64,000 bases of DNA from Nonomuraea sp. SYSU D8015 (GTDB lineage: Bacteria > Actinomycetota > Actinomycetes > Streptosporangiales > Streptosporangiaceae), in the NCBI RefSeq assembly GCF_008065375.1, contig NZ_VJYI01000007.1:62001-126000 (forward strand), written 5' to 3'. This document shows, one piece after another, positions 51,929-60,446 of this stretch. Numbering within the stretch: position 1 is the stretch's first letter; every line of letters starts with the position of its first letter. Under the pieces are notes generated by a model. That model saw only the letters and a program-made list of their open reading frames with translations. It was not told the origin of the DNA and searched no databases. The position numbers and the translations under genes were made by a program.

Positions 51929-53242
51929 CTACCCGCCGAGGCGGAGATCGAGCACCCGCAGGGCCGAGGGGTCGTGCCGCTGGAGGTTTGCTGGTACATG
52001 ACCGACAGGACACGCTCTGCGGCCAGGCGCGCGTAGTCGACGACGACCTCGCCGAAGGCGTTCAGCCCCGCCCCGTCGAAGAGCACGCTCCAGTCGGCCC
52101 AGCCCGAAGCGGCGCTCGCCGCCGCCACGCGCCCGAACGGCAGCACCACGTACGCGTTGTCGGAGGTGTCGAAGACCAGGCGGGAACGGCCCGTGGAATT
52201 CAGCGCGACCGGGATCTCCCGCTTGTGCCAGCCGCCGGCGGCGTCCCGGCGGACGTGGAAGGCCCGGCCGTACGAGCGGCGCTGGGCGGCGTAGGAGGAG
52301 ACGCACTGCGTGAAGCGCCCGGGGACGTAGCTGATGACGACGTGCGGACGCCCGGCGGAGTCGACGGCCTGGCTCTCCTGGTTCATCAACCCGTGGTCCA
52401 CCGTGAGCGGATCGACGACCAGGCCCGGCGAGGCGACCGACACCAGGGCCCCGCCCGTCGTGCCCACCTGGGCGCCCGCGCCGTTGCGCCAGGTGCGTCC
52501 CTGGTCGTCGCTGTCGATGTAGCAGGTGTCGTGGTTGGCGAGCCCTCCCGGGTTGCACAGCACGGCGGTGTTGCCCTCGCGCCAGGTGAAGGCCACGTGC
52601 AGGCGGTTGCCGCGGTACGTCAGGCCGTGGACGTACATGTTGCGGGTCGTGGTTGGTGACGCCGTTGTGGGTGTACGAGCCGGTGGCCGCCGACCACTTG
52701 CCGAGTCTTGTCCAGCCGTTCGGGGTGTAGTCCGCCAGCTCGTTCGTGCCGTTGCCCGAGCCGCCGGTGCGGTAGAAGAGCTGCAGCCGCCCCGACGGCG
52801 CCACGACGAACTGCGGATACGTGATGGCGCCCAGGGACGTCCCGTCGAGGCTCCGCTGCACCGCCCCGAACCGGCTCGCCGACCACGCGCCCGTCCCCGT
52901 CACCAGCCCCGGCTCCGACTTGGTGTAGTAGACGGTGCTGTTGTGGGTGTCCATGGCCACGTGCAGGCGGCCGTCGGCGGGCGAGACGCCCAGGCAGATG
53001 ACGTTGTGGGAGTCGTTGACGCTCAGCCGGTGCGGCAGCGTGATCGCCTGCCAGGCGCCGCCCGGCAGGGCCCGGCGCGCGATCCGCACGTCCCGCGTCG
53101 CGGTGTACCAGGCGGCGTATTGGTGCCCGGCATGCGTCACGATGCCGTTGAGCTGGAACGACTCGACGTTGACCAGCCCGTCGTAGGAGACGAAGTACAG
53201 CGCCGCCGGGTCGAGCAGGGTGTCACCGAGCCGGCTCACCGC
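51929..53242 (-). pseudogene. BNR-repeat (BNR_4-type) protein, broken by two frameshifts
   Basis: The sense reads DTLLDPAALYFVSYDGLVNV, GHQYAAWYTATRDVRIARRA, LHVAMDTHNSTVYYTKSEPG and ITYPQFVVAPSGRLQLFYRT in one frame. It then passes to another frame at about 52645, where ACCA is duplicated (ACCAACCA), and continues MYVHGLTYRGNRLHVAFTWR. Near 51977 it shifts again so that the true end DPSALRVLDLRLGG reaches the TAG at 51929-51931. BNR_4 proteins are beta-propellers found among polysaccharide lyases and other secreted CAZymes. The 5' end is missing: the frame meets an antisense sulfatase fragment at about 53243. Confidence 0.8.
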
Positions 53243-53245
53243 GGG

Positions 53246-53695
53246 ACCATCCGGGTTCCGCTGATCATGAGAGGTCCGGGACTGCCGGCGGGCAAGCACG
53301 TCAAGACGATGGCGGCCAACATCGACCTGGCGCCGACGATCCTCGACGCCGCCAGCGCGACCGCCAGCGTCACCCTCGACGGCCGTTCGCTGCTGCCGAT
53401 CGCCCGCGGCGCCGCCACCATCCCGCGCGCCATCGTGATCGAGACCGGCCCCAAGACGACCGGCAACCCCTGGTACGTCGGCCTGCGGACGCCGCGCTGG
53501 AAATACGTCGAGCGCTCGACGGGCGAGCTGGAGCTCTACGACCTCCAAAGCGACCCCCACGAGCTGACCAGCGTGCACGCCGACCCGCGCTACGACGCCA
53601 CGCGGCAGGCCCTCGCCGATCGCCTGGCACGCCTGCGGACCTGCGCGGGCGCCGACTGCCGCGCATGGGCCCCGGTGCCCGGCCCCAGACCCTGA
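53246..53695 (+). pseudogene. Sulfatase, C-terminal fragment
   Basis: The frame reads IRVPLIMRGPGLPAG, ANIDLAPTILDAASATASVT, LDGRSLLPIARGAA, PRWKYVERSTGELELYDLQS and DPHELTSV, which is the C-terminal third of a type I sulfatase. The N-terminal part with the formylglycine site (CxPxR) is absent; upstream lies antisense BNR sequence. Secreted sulfatases remove sulfate from polysaccharides, which fits the BNR protein beside it, but neither can work here. Confidence 0.82.
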
Positions 53696-53813
53696 GCCCT
53701 CCGCGCGGCGCCGACCCCGGCCGTGCTCTCACGAGGCATGGGGGTACGAGTGGATGGAGCACAGGCGTGACCGCCGCTCGACCTTGATGCATCTACGCCG
53801 GAGGAGTCGGATC

Positions 53814-54347
53814 ATGGCACCAACGGACCCGGCCGCCGAGCCGCGGGCCCATCGGTCGATGGCGGCGGCGGCGCTGATCGGGGCGGCGGTGATGGCGGCG
53901 ATCGATGAGATCGTCTTCCACCAGCTGCTGGGCTGGCACCACTTCTACGATCGCTCGACCCCGGCGGTGGGGCTGCTGTCGGACGGGCTCCTGCACACGG
54001 CCGAGTTGCTGGCCTTGGTGGCCGGGTTCGTGATGTGGGCAGATCTGCGCCGTCGCCGGGCACTGGCCGCCGGGCACGCCTGGGCCGGGCTGTTCCTGGG
54101 CATGGGCGGCTTCCAGCTCTTCGACGGCCTGGTCGACCACAAGGTGCTGCGTGTGCACCAGATCCGCTACGGGGTCGATCTGCTGCCGTACGACCTGGTC
54201 TGGAACGGGGCCGCGCTGCTGCTCGTGGCGGTCGGTGCGGCGCTGGCCCTCCGGGCCCGCCGCGGCGCCCGGCGTGCGGAGCGGAAAGGCGCCCGGCGTG
54301 CGGAGCGGAAAGACGCCCGGCGTGCGGAGCGGAAAGACGCGCGATGA
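53814..54347 (+). CDS. DUF2243 membrane protein
   Basis: The 177-residue protein has four membrane spans and the family motifs IDEIVFHQLLGWHHFYDRST and FQLFDGLVDHKVLRVHQIRY, which carry conserved histidines. DUF2243 genes usually stand next to ctaG, as here, and may assist copper handling or cytochrome oxidase assembly; this is context only. The C-terminus is an Arg/Lys-rich tail made of three 8-residue repeats (ARRAERKG/D). Its stop overlaps the ctaG-like start (ATGA). RBS GGAGGAG lies about 8 nt before the ATG. Confidence 0.88.
   Translation: MAPTDPAAEPRAHRSMAAAALIGAAVMAAIDEIVFHQLLGWHHFYDRSTPAVGLLSDGLLHTAELLALVAGFVMWADLRRRRALAAGHAWAGLFLGMGGFQLFDGLVDHKVLRVHQIRYGVDLLPYDLVWNGAALLLVAVGAALALRARRGARRAERKGARRAERKDARRAERKDAR
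54267..54338. repeat. Three 24-bp tandem repeats at the 3' end of the DUF2243 gene
   Basis: Three consecutive 24-nt units (54267-54290, 54291-54314, 54315-54338) differ by one base (RGC/GAC at the end). They encode ARRAERKG, ARRAERKD, ARRAERKD, a positively charged cytosolic tail. The copy number keeps the frame and may vary between strains. Confidence 0.9.
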
Positions 54348-55135
54348 CGGCCGCCCATGGAGCCGCACCTGCGGCCGTCGCCGCGCTGCTGATGGTCGCC
54401 GTCTATCTGACGGCCGCGCGCCGCCTGCGCCATCGGGGCGATGCCTGGCCGCAGGCGCGGGACGCCTCGTTCGCCGCCGGGGGCATCGCGCTGGCGGCCG
54501 CGATCGCCGTGCCGCCGCCGGCGGCGCCGTTCACGGGGCACATGGCCCAGCACCTGGTGGCCGGCATGGTCGCCCCGCTGCTCCTGGTCCTGGCCCGGCC
54601 GCTCACGCTGGCGCTGCGCGTGCTGCGGCCCGGGCGGGTGCGGCGCGCCCTGCTCGTGGTGGCCCACTCGCGTTATGCGGTGTGGGTGACGTTCCCGCCG
54701 GCGGCGGCGCTGTTCGACGTCGGCGGGTTGTGGCTGCTGTACCGCACGCCGCTGTTCGCGGCCACCCACCACCTGGCGTGGCTCCATGTCGTCGTGCACC
54801 TGCACGTCCTGGCGGCCGGGACGCTGCTGGCCTTCGCGGTGTGCGCCCTGGACCCGCCGCGCAGGCGCTGGAGCCTGCGCTGGCGGGCCGGCGCCCTGCT
54901 GGCCGCCGGCGCCGCCCACGCGGTGCTGGCCAAGACGCTGTACGCGGCGCCTCCGCCCGGCACGACGTTCGCCACGGCAGATCTGCGGGCCGGCGCCCAG
55001 CTGATGTATTACGGCGGCGATCTGGTCGAGCTGGCCCTGGCCGTCACGCTCGCCGTGCAGTGGTACGCGGCCACGGGCCGGGCTCTGGCGGCGGACCGCC
55101 GCCGCAACTCTGTCACCCGCGCTGTCCGCGGCTAG
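54344..55135 (+). CDS. CtaG-family cytochrome c oxidase assembly protein (caa3_CtaG)
   Basis: This 263-residue protein has seven or so membrane spans and the family landmarks FTGHMAQHLVAGMVAPLLLVL, LARPLTLALRVLRPG and LAWLHVVVHLHVLAAGTLLA, rich in conserved His residues. It also has LMYYGGDLVELALAV at the end. Caa3_CtaG proteins help deliver copper to the Cu centres of heme-copper oxidases. It is coupled to DUF2243 by a 4-bp overlap and converges on the hemerythrin-like gene with a 13-bp gap. Confidence 0.9.
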   Translation: MTAAHGAAPAAVAALLMVAVYLTAARRLRHRGDAWPQARDASFAAGGIALAAAIAVPPPAAPFTGHMAQHLVAGMVAPLLLVLARPLTLALRVLRPGRVRRALLVVAHSRYAVWVTFPPAAALFDVGGLWLLYRTPLFAATHHLAWLHVVVHLHVLAAGTLLAFAVCALDPPRRRWSLRWRAGALLAAGAAHAVLAKTLYAAPPPGTTFATADLRAGAQLMYYGGDLVELALAVTLAVQWYAATGRALAADRRRNSVTRAVRG

Positions 55136-55148
55136 ACATGCCGTCGGG

Positions 55149-55733
55149 TCAGCCTCGCTTGCCCATGGCCTGACGGATCACGTCGCGGGCCCGGTCCATC
55201 ATGGCGAGGGGGGTGCCCATGAGCACGTTCTTGATCGCCGATTCGGTGCCCGGGTGCGGGTGGGTGGGGGCCATCGCCTCGGCGGCCTTGACGCCGACGG
55301 CCATGCCGCGGCGCTCGATCTCGGTGGTCTGCGCGCGTAGCCGGGTGAATTCGTAGCGTTCCTCGCTGCGGGCGTGGGCTTCGACGGCGGCGCGCAGCAT
55401 GGCGAGGTTCTGGGCGAAGTCGGGGGCATCCGGGCCGGCCTGATCCATACGCTGCAGGAGCTGCTTGGCCTCGTTCTCCTCCGTCAGGCGGTCCTCGACG
55501 ACGCCGTCGCCGCCCTCGATCTTGCCGCGGGCATAGGGGTGGACGATCTCTTCCTCGGCGGTCTCGTGCACGGCCAGGAGCCGTACCAGCCGGGTGAACG
55601 CCTCGCCGCGCTGATCGGGGGGCGCCTGCTCGACCTCGTCGAACATGTCCCTGATCATCGCGTGCTGCGCGAGCAGCAGATCGATGACATCGCTCTCGCC
55701 CATCGTCTCGGGCATCGTCTTCTGACCGACCAT
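55149..55733 (-). CDS. Hemerythrin (HHE)-domain protein
   Basis: The 194-residue protein begins VIDLLLAQHAMIRDMFDEVE and has VHETAEEEIVHPYAR and VEAHARSEERYEFTRL, giving the His/Glu pattern of a bacterial hemerythrin-like four-helix bundle that binds a di-iron centre. Such proteins bind oxygen or respond to oxidative or nitrosative stress. GGAG lies 7 nt before the ATG. It is divergent from the ferritin-like gene, with a 257-bp spacer; together they look like a non-heme iron stress pair. Confidence 0.88.
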   Translation of the reverse strand: MVGQKTMPETMGESDVIDLLLAQHAMIRDMFDEVEQAPPDQRGEAFTRLVRLLAVHETAEEEIVHPYARGKIEGGDGVVEDRLTEENEAKQLLQRMDQAGPDAPDFAQNLAMLRAAVEAHARSEERYEFTRLRAQTTEIERRGMAVGVKAAEAMAPTHPHPGTESAIKNVLMGTPLAMMDRARDVIRQAMGKRG

Positions 55734-55990
55734 GATCGCTCTCCTCTCGAATACGGCCCCTGCCTACCCTCGGACTCGCTGGTCACGCCTGGGCTTACCA
55801 AGTCCGGGGACTCCGGCGGCGAGACGAGGGGATTGTCCTCGAGGTCCCCGGGTAGGCCCGCTGTCGGCTGTCGTCGCCTCGCTCCGCCGGCCCTTCAGGA
55901 GGGTGCGCTGGGGGTGTATCGGGCGGCTGAGCCCAAGAGCGCAAGGGCACGAGCCCGCGTAGTCGAGCAGCGCGAAGGAGCGCAAGACAC

Positions 55991-57193
55991 ATGACTTTCA
56001 ATCCGTTGCAGGAACGGGGCATCCCGCTGGACAAGCAGCTGCGCAACTGGCGCGAGCTGAACGTCACGCCCATCGACCCCGACCACGCCGACCCGTACAC
56101 CCGGTGCCGGATCATCACGATGAACGGCATCGAGAGCGAGGCGATCTTCTTCAGCCACCACCTCTCCCGCCACTGCCCCGACATCGAGCTCAAGCAGCAG
56201 CTGGCCCGGGTGCGCTACATCGAGGCCCAGCAACAGAGGGTGGTCAACTGGCTGCTACCAGGCCTCGCCTCGGTGCTGGAGACCACCATCGCCTACGAGC
56301 AGGTCGCCGTGGACCTGACCTCCTGGGTGGCCCGCATGGAGCCCGACCCCTACCTGCGGCAGGCTTATGAGTTCGGCGTGCTGGAGGACTTCGACCACCT
56401 CTACCGGTACGCGAACCTGTACGAGATGATCGAGCACCGCAAGGCCGAGAAGATCGTGGACAACCTGACCGAGGTCATGCCCGGTCGGCCCACGATCCGC
56501 CACCACCGCGACCCCCGCGACAACGTGCGTGAGCCGTACGACCGGAACAGCACCGTCCCGATCTCCAAGCTGCACGCGCTGACGATCATGTCGGCCGAGC
56601 AGCAGACCATGAACTTCTACATGAACGTCGGCCCGACATACATGGAGCCGATCGCGCGCCAGCTCTACCAGGAGATCGGGCTGATCGAGGAGGAGCACGT
56701 CACCCACTACGAGTCGCTGGTCGACCCGGGCGAGAGCTGGTGGGAGATGCTGCTCAACCACGAGTACAACGAGTGCTACCTGTACCACTCGTTCATGCAG
56801 ACCGAGTCCGATCCGAAGGTGAAGAGCATCTGGGAGCTGCACCTCAACATGGAGCTGGAGCACCTGCGGCTGGCAGCCGAGCTGTTCAAGAAGCACGACG
56901 GGCGTGACCCGGAGCAGGTGTGCGCGCCGGAGCTGCCGGCTCCGGTGACGTTCGAGCCGAACAAGGGGTTCATCCGCGACCTGATCGCCACCCAGATCGA
57001 CTACACCACTCTCGGGACGGGCTACGTGCAGGAGGCCCACGAGCGGTTCGAGAAGATGCAGGAAGCGCTCATGGGCGGGGAGAAGCCGCCGTCCGAGCGC
57101 GTCATCGACGAAAACCGCGACAAGTCGGGCCGCGAATACCGGCTGGAGACCGAGGGTCCTCACCCGGTGGGAAGCCTGCAACTCCAGCGCTGA
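55991..57193 (+). CDS. Ferritin-like-domain protein of unknown function
   Basis: The 400-residue cytosolic protein is highly charged and helical. It contains several ExxH/ExxQ pairs suited to a di-iron centre: YIEAQQQRVVNWLLP, IGLIEEEHVTHYESL, NHEYNECYLYHSFM and MELEHLRLAAELFKKH. The best description is a ferritin-like superfamily protein; no named family is certain. AAGGAG lies about 9 nt before the ATG. The codon use is normal for the genome. It is divergent from the hemerythrin-like gene and followed at 114 bp by a peroxygenase P450, so a role in peroxide or iron handling is plausible. Confidence 0.65.
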   Translation: MTFNPLQERGIPLDKQLRNWRELNVTPIDPDHADPYTRCRIITMNGIESEAIFFSHHLSRHCPDIELKQQLARVRYIEAQQQRVVNWLLPGLASVLETTIAYEQVAVDLTSWVARMEPDPYLRQAYEFGVLEDFDHLYRYANLYEMIEHRKAEKIVDNLTEVMPGRPTIRHHRDPRDNVREPYDRNSTVPISKLHALTIMSAEQQTMNFYMNVGPTYMEPIARQLYQEIGLIEEEHVTHYESLVDPGESWWEMLLNHEYNECYLYHSFMQTESDPKVKSIWELHLNMELEHLRLAAELFKKHDGRDPEQVCAPELPAPVTFEPNKGFIRDLIATQIDYTTLGTGYVQEAHERFEKMQEALMGGEKPPSERVIDENRDKSGREYRLETEGPHPVGSLQLQR

Positions 57194-57306
57194 CCGGCCG
57201 ACGCCACAAAACGTCGGAGAGCGAACTCACCGGTGAGGCCACCCGACGCGATGCGCGGGCGGAGCACGGCGGTTTCACCGGTGAACCCCCGGGCAGATCG
57301 GAGCCC

Positions 57307-58578
57307 ATGCTTCTACGGGATGAGACGCTTTTCCTGCTGCTCGAAGGCTACGGCTGGCTGCCCGCTCTACGGCGGCGCAGCTCGGGCCAGGTCGCGCAGA
57401 CGAGGCTGATGGGCCGGCGTGCCGTGGGAATGTGCGGACCGGAGGCGGCGCGGTTCTTCTACGACGAGGACCACATCCGCCGCCATACGGCGATTCCCGA
57501 GCCCGTCCTGAGCACGTTACTGGGGCACGGAGCCGTGCACACCCTGGACGGCGACCACCACCGCGTACGCAAGGCGATGTTCATGTCGCTGTTGACCGGT
57601 CCGGGTGTCGCCTCTCTGGTGACGCACACCAGCGCATGCTGGGACGAGGCGGTCGACGCGTGGACCCTCGAGCGGCAGGTCGTGCTTTTCGACGAGGCCG
57701 CCAAGGTCCTGACCCGGGGAGTGTGCCGATGGGCGGGCATACCCCTGGACGAGTCCGAGGTGCCGGCTCTGGCAGCCGGCCTCACGGCCACGGTCGACGG
57801 GTTCGGCAGCGGCGGGCCCCGGCACTGGCGGGCGCGGCTGGCCCGCATCCGCCGCGAGGCGTGGCTGGGCGACCTCGTCCAGCAGGTACGTGACGGCACC
57901 GCCACGGCGGCGACGGGCTCGGCCCTCGATGTGGTCGCAGGCCACCGTGACGCCGACGGCAAGCTGCTCGACCCGCGTCTGGCGGCGGTGGAACTGCTCA
58001 ACGTCATCCGCCCGACCGTGGCCGTGAGCTGGTTCGTGACGTTCGCGGCTCATGCGCTGCACCGCTGGCCCGAGCACCGCGCCGCGTTGCTCAGCGGGGA
58101 TCCGTCCTTCGCCGAGGCGTTCGCGCACGAGGTCCGCCGCTTCTACCCGTTCGCGCCCTTCGTCGCGGGCAGGGCGGTCCGCGAGCTGTCCTGGGCGGGG
58201 GAGAGCATCCCCGCGGGCTCTCTGGTACTGCTCGACGTCTACGGGCAGAACCACGACCCCGGCCTGTGGGACGAGCCCTACACCTTCGACCCGCAGCGGT
58301 TCGTCGGCCGCCAGATGGGCGAGTACGACTTGATCCCGCAGGGTGGCGGGGATCCGGCCACCGGCCACCGGTGCCCGGGAGAAGACATCACGATCGCACT
58401 GCTGCAGACGCTGGCGGTACGGCTCGCCCGGTTGGACTACGACGTGCCGCAACAGGACCTGACCATCTCCCTCCGGCGGATCCCCGCCCGCCCGGCGAGC
58501 GGGTTCGTGATGGCCGTCCCCAGCCCCGCGACCACGCGACAGCCGGCATCGGCGCGGCGTGCGGGCACCGGACTCTGA
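57307..58578 (+). CDS. CYP152-type cytochrome P450 peroxygenase
   Basis: The 423-residue P450 differs from the one at 10823. It has the CYP152 I-helix NVIRPTVAVSWFVTFAAHAL, in which Arg-Pro replaces the acid-alcohol pair and binds the fatty-acid carboxylate, and the heme loop PQGGGDPATGHRCPGED with Cys at about residue 356. CYP152 enzymes use hydrogen peroxide to hydroxylate or decarboxylate fatty acids and need no redox partner; none is encoded near it. The N-terminus DETLFLLLEGYGWLP fits the family, supporting ATG 57307. Confidence 0.9.
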   Translation: MLLRDETLFLLLEGYGWLPALRRRSSGQVAQTRLMGRRAVGMCGPEAARFFYDEDHIRRHTAIPEPVLSTLLGHGAVHTLDGDHHRVRKAMFMSLLTGPGVASLVTHTSACWDEAVDAWTLERQVVLFDEAAKVLTRGVCRWAGIPLDESEVPALAAGLTATVDGFGSGGPRHWRARLARIRREAWLGDLVQQVRDGTATAATGSALDVVAGHRDADGKLLDPRLAAVELLNVIRPTVAVSWFVTFAAHALHRWPEHRAALLSGDPSFAEAFAHEVRRFYPFAPFVAGRAVRELSWAGESIPAGSLVLLDVYGQNHDPGLWDEPYTFDPQRFVGRQMGEYDLIPQGGGDPATGHRCPGEDITIALLQTLAVRLARLDYDVPQQDLTISLRRIPARPASGFVMAVPSPATTRQPASARRAGTGL

Positions 58579-58701
58579 TCCGAACCGCGGCCTGCTGAGG
58601 TCCTCGCTTCCAGCAGCGACCCACCAGGACGCCGGCGTCCGCGGGCTCGGCGACCTCCAGTGTGGCGCGGAAGGTGGTCCCACCGTGCGGCATGTACAGG
58701 T

Positions 58702-59568
58702 TCACCTGCTGATTCCGGCGGTCATGCCGTCGACGATGCGGCGGCCCAGCCAGATGTAGAGCACGATCATGGGGTAGACCAGGATCACGATGCCCGCGAA
58801 CATGCCGCCCCAGTCGGAGCTGTACTGCATGCTGCTGTACAGCCCGAGGAGCGCGGCGGGCAGGTTGCGTTCCTCGGGAAGCGGGGCGATCAGCAGGGCG
58901 AGCAGGGTCTCGTTCCACAGGCCCATGACGTTGAGCACGAACACCGTGGTCAGGCCCGGCCTGGCCACGGGCATGATGACCTGGACGAACGCGCGGAGCG
59001 GGCCGGCGCCGTCGATCTCGGCCGCCTCCTCGATCTCGTGCGGCAGCGAGCGCATGTACCCGGTGAGCACGAACACCGCGAAGGGGACCGACAGCGCCAC
59101 CTGGAAGACCAGCAAGGTGATGCGGTTGTCCCACCAGCCGGTGACCCAGTCCTCCATGAAGGTGTAGACCGACAGTTTGATCACCACGATCGGCACCAGG
59201 ATCGTCTGAATCGGGATGCTCAGCCCTATCGCGAAGTAGTTGACGGCGGGGCCGGCGACGCGCCGGCTCGAGCGTGCCAGCACATACGCGGCGGGGGCCG
59301 ACACCGCCACGATCAACACGGATCCGAACAGGGTCAGCACCACGCTGTTCATGGCCGCGGCGGAGAACTCCGCCGCCTGCCACGCCGAGCTGAAGTTGTC
59401 CCAGCGCGGGGTCTCCGGCAGGGCGAACGGATTCAGCCACACCTCGCCCGATTCCTTCAGCGACTGGATGCCCACCCACGCGATCAGGGCGAGGTTGAAG
59501 GCGACCCAGGCCCACAACGCGACGGCCGTGGCCCTGGGCAGCAGGATGTCCCCGATCAGACGTCTCAT
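58702..59568 (-). CDS. Carbohydrate ABC transporter permease (MalG-like)
   Basis: This 288-residue permease has six membrane spans and the EAA loop EEAAEIDGAGPLRAFVQVIM. It is the last gene of the second sugar importer operon, starting by ATGA overlap with the first permease. The 123 bp after its stop, before the CYP152 stop, contain no clear hairpin. No ATPase is encoded in the operon. Confidence 0.92.
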   Translation of the reverse strand: MRRLIGDILLPRATAVALWAWVAFNLALIAWVGIQSLKESGEVWLNPFALPETPRWDNFSSAWQAAEFSAAAMNSVVLTLFGSVLIVAVSAPAAYVLARSSRRVAGPAVNYFAIGLSIPIQTILVPIVVIKLSVYTFMEDWVTGWWDNRITLLVFQVALSVPFAVFVLTGYMRSLPHEIEEAAEIDGAGPLRAFVQVIMPVARPGLTTVFVLNVMGLWNETLLALLIAPLPEERNLPAALLGLYSSMQYSSDWGGMFAGIVILVYPMIVLYIWLGRRIVDGMTAGISR

Positions 59569-60446
59569 GAAAGCTCCACTCGATCACGCCGGGTGATGCG
59601 CCGGGTCAGCACGATCAGTACGGCCGTCACGAGGAGCGTCATCACGCCCATGGCCGCCGCGCTTCCGAGATCCGGCAGGCCGGCGCCCTTCACCACGATG
59701 AACTGCTGCACCGCGATCGTGCGGGCGGGGATCGGCGGTGCGGCAGCGGTTCCCGCGGTGGTGAAGGCCAGCACGATGTCGAAGATCTTCAGGCTGCCGA
59801 CCACCCAGAGGACGGCGGAGACGGCGAAGACGTCCCAGGTCAACGGCAGCGTGATGTGCCGGAACTGCTCCCATTTGGTGGCCCCGATGAGCTGGGCGTC
59901 CTCGTACACGTGCGCCGGGATGGCGTCGGCCGCCGACATCATCAGCGCGACGTAGAAGCCGGTGCTCGACCAGACCAGGCCGCCCACGATGCAGCGGAAC
60001 ACCATCTCGGGGCCGAGCCAGGGCTGCGGGTCCAGGCCGGACCACTCGAGCACGGTGTTGACCGCGCCCTCGGGGTTGAGCAGGAAGCCCACCGCCGCGC
60101 CGATCGCGATGATCGAGATGACCATCGGCAGGAAGACGACGGCCCGGATGAAGGCCCGCCCCTTGAGCTGCCTGAGCACGACCATCGAGAGGAAGGTGAA
60201 GCCGAAGATCAGCGCGCCGCCGACGATCGCCATCACGAAGGTGTTGGTGAAGGCCGTGGCGAAGACCTCGTTGTGCAGCAGCGCCACGTAGTTGTCCAGC
60301 CCGCGCCAGGCCATTTCCGAGCCGGGTCCCGACCATCTGGTGAAGCTCACCCAGATCCCGAACAGCGAGGGCGCGACGAACAGCAGCGTGTAGACCAGGA
60401 GGGCGGGTAGCAGGAAGGGCCAGAAGGCCCGTTCATAGGTTTTCAT
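59565..60446 (-). CDS. Carbohydrate ABC transporter permease (MalF-like)
   Basis: The 293-residue permease begins MKTYERAFWPFLLPALLVYT and has six spans with a typical EAA-like loop YEDAQLIGATKWEQFRHITLP. It is coupled at both ends by ATGA overlaps to the binding-protein gene and the next permease. It should form the membrane channel with the MalG-like subunit. Confidence 0.92.
   Translation of the reverse strand: MKTYERAFWPFLLPALLVYTLLFVAPSLFGIWVSFTRWSGPGSEMAWRGLDNYVALLHNEVFATAFTNTFVMAIVGGALIFGFTFLSMVVLRQLKGRAFIRAVVFLPMVISIIAIGAAVGFLLNPEGAVNTVLEWSGLDPQPWLGPEMVFRCIVGGLVWSSTGFYVALMMSAADAIPAHVYEDAQLIGATKWEQFRHITLPLTWDVFAVSAVLWVVGSLKIFDIVLAFTTAGTAAAPPIPARTIAVQQFIVVKGAGLPDLGSAAAMGVMTLLVTAVLIVLTRRITRRDRVELS

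Noticed and set aside
53754-53813. Earlier start for the DUF2243 protein
   Set aside because: The upstream in-frame codons lack a ribosome-binding site, while ATG 53814 follows GGAGGAG and fits the family length.
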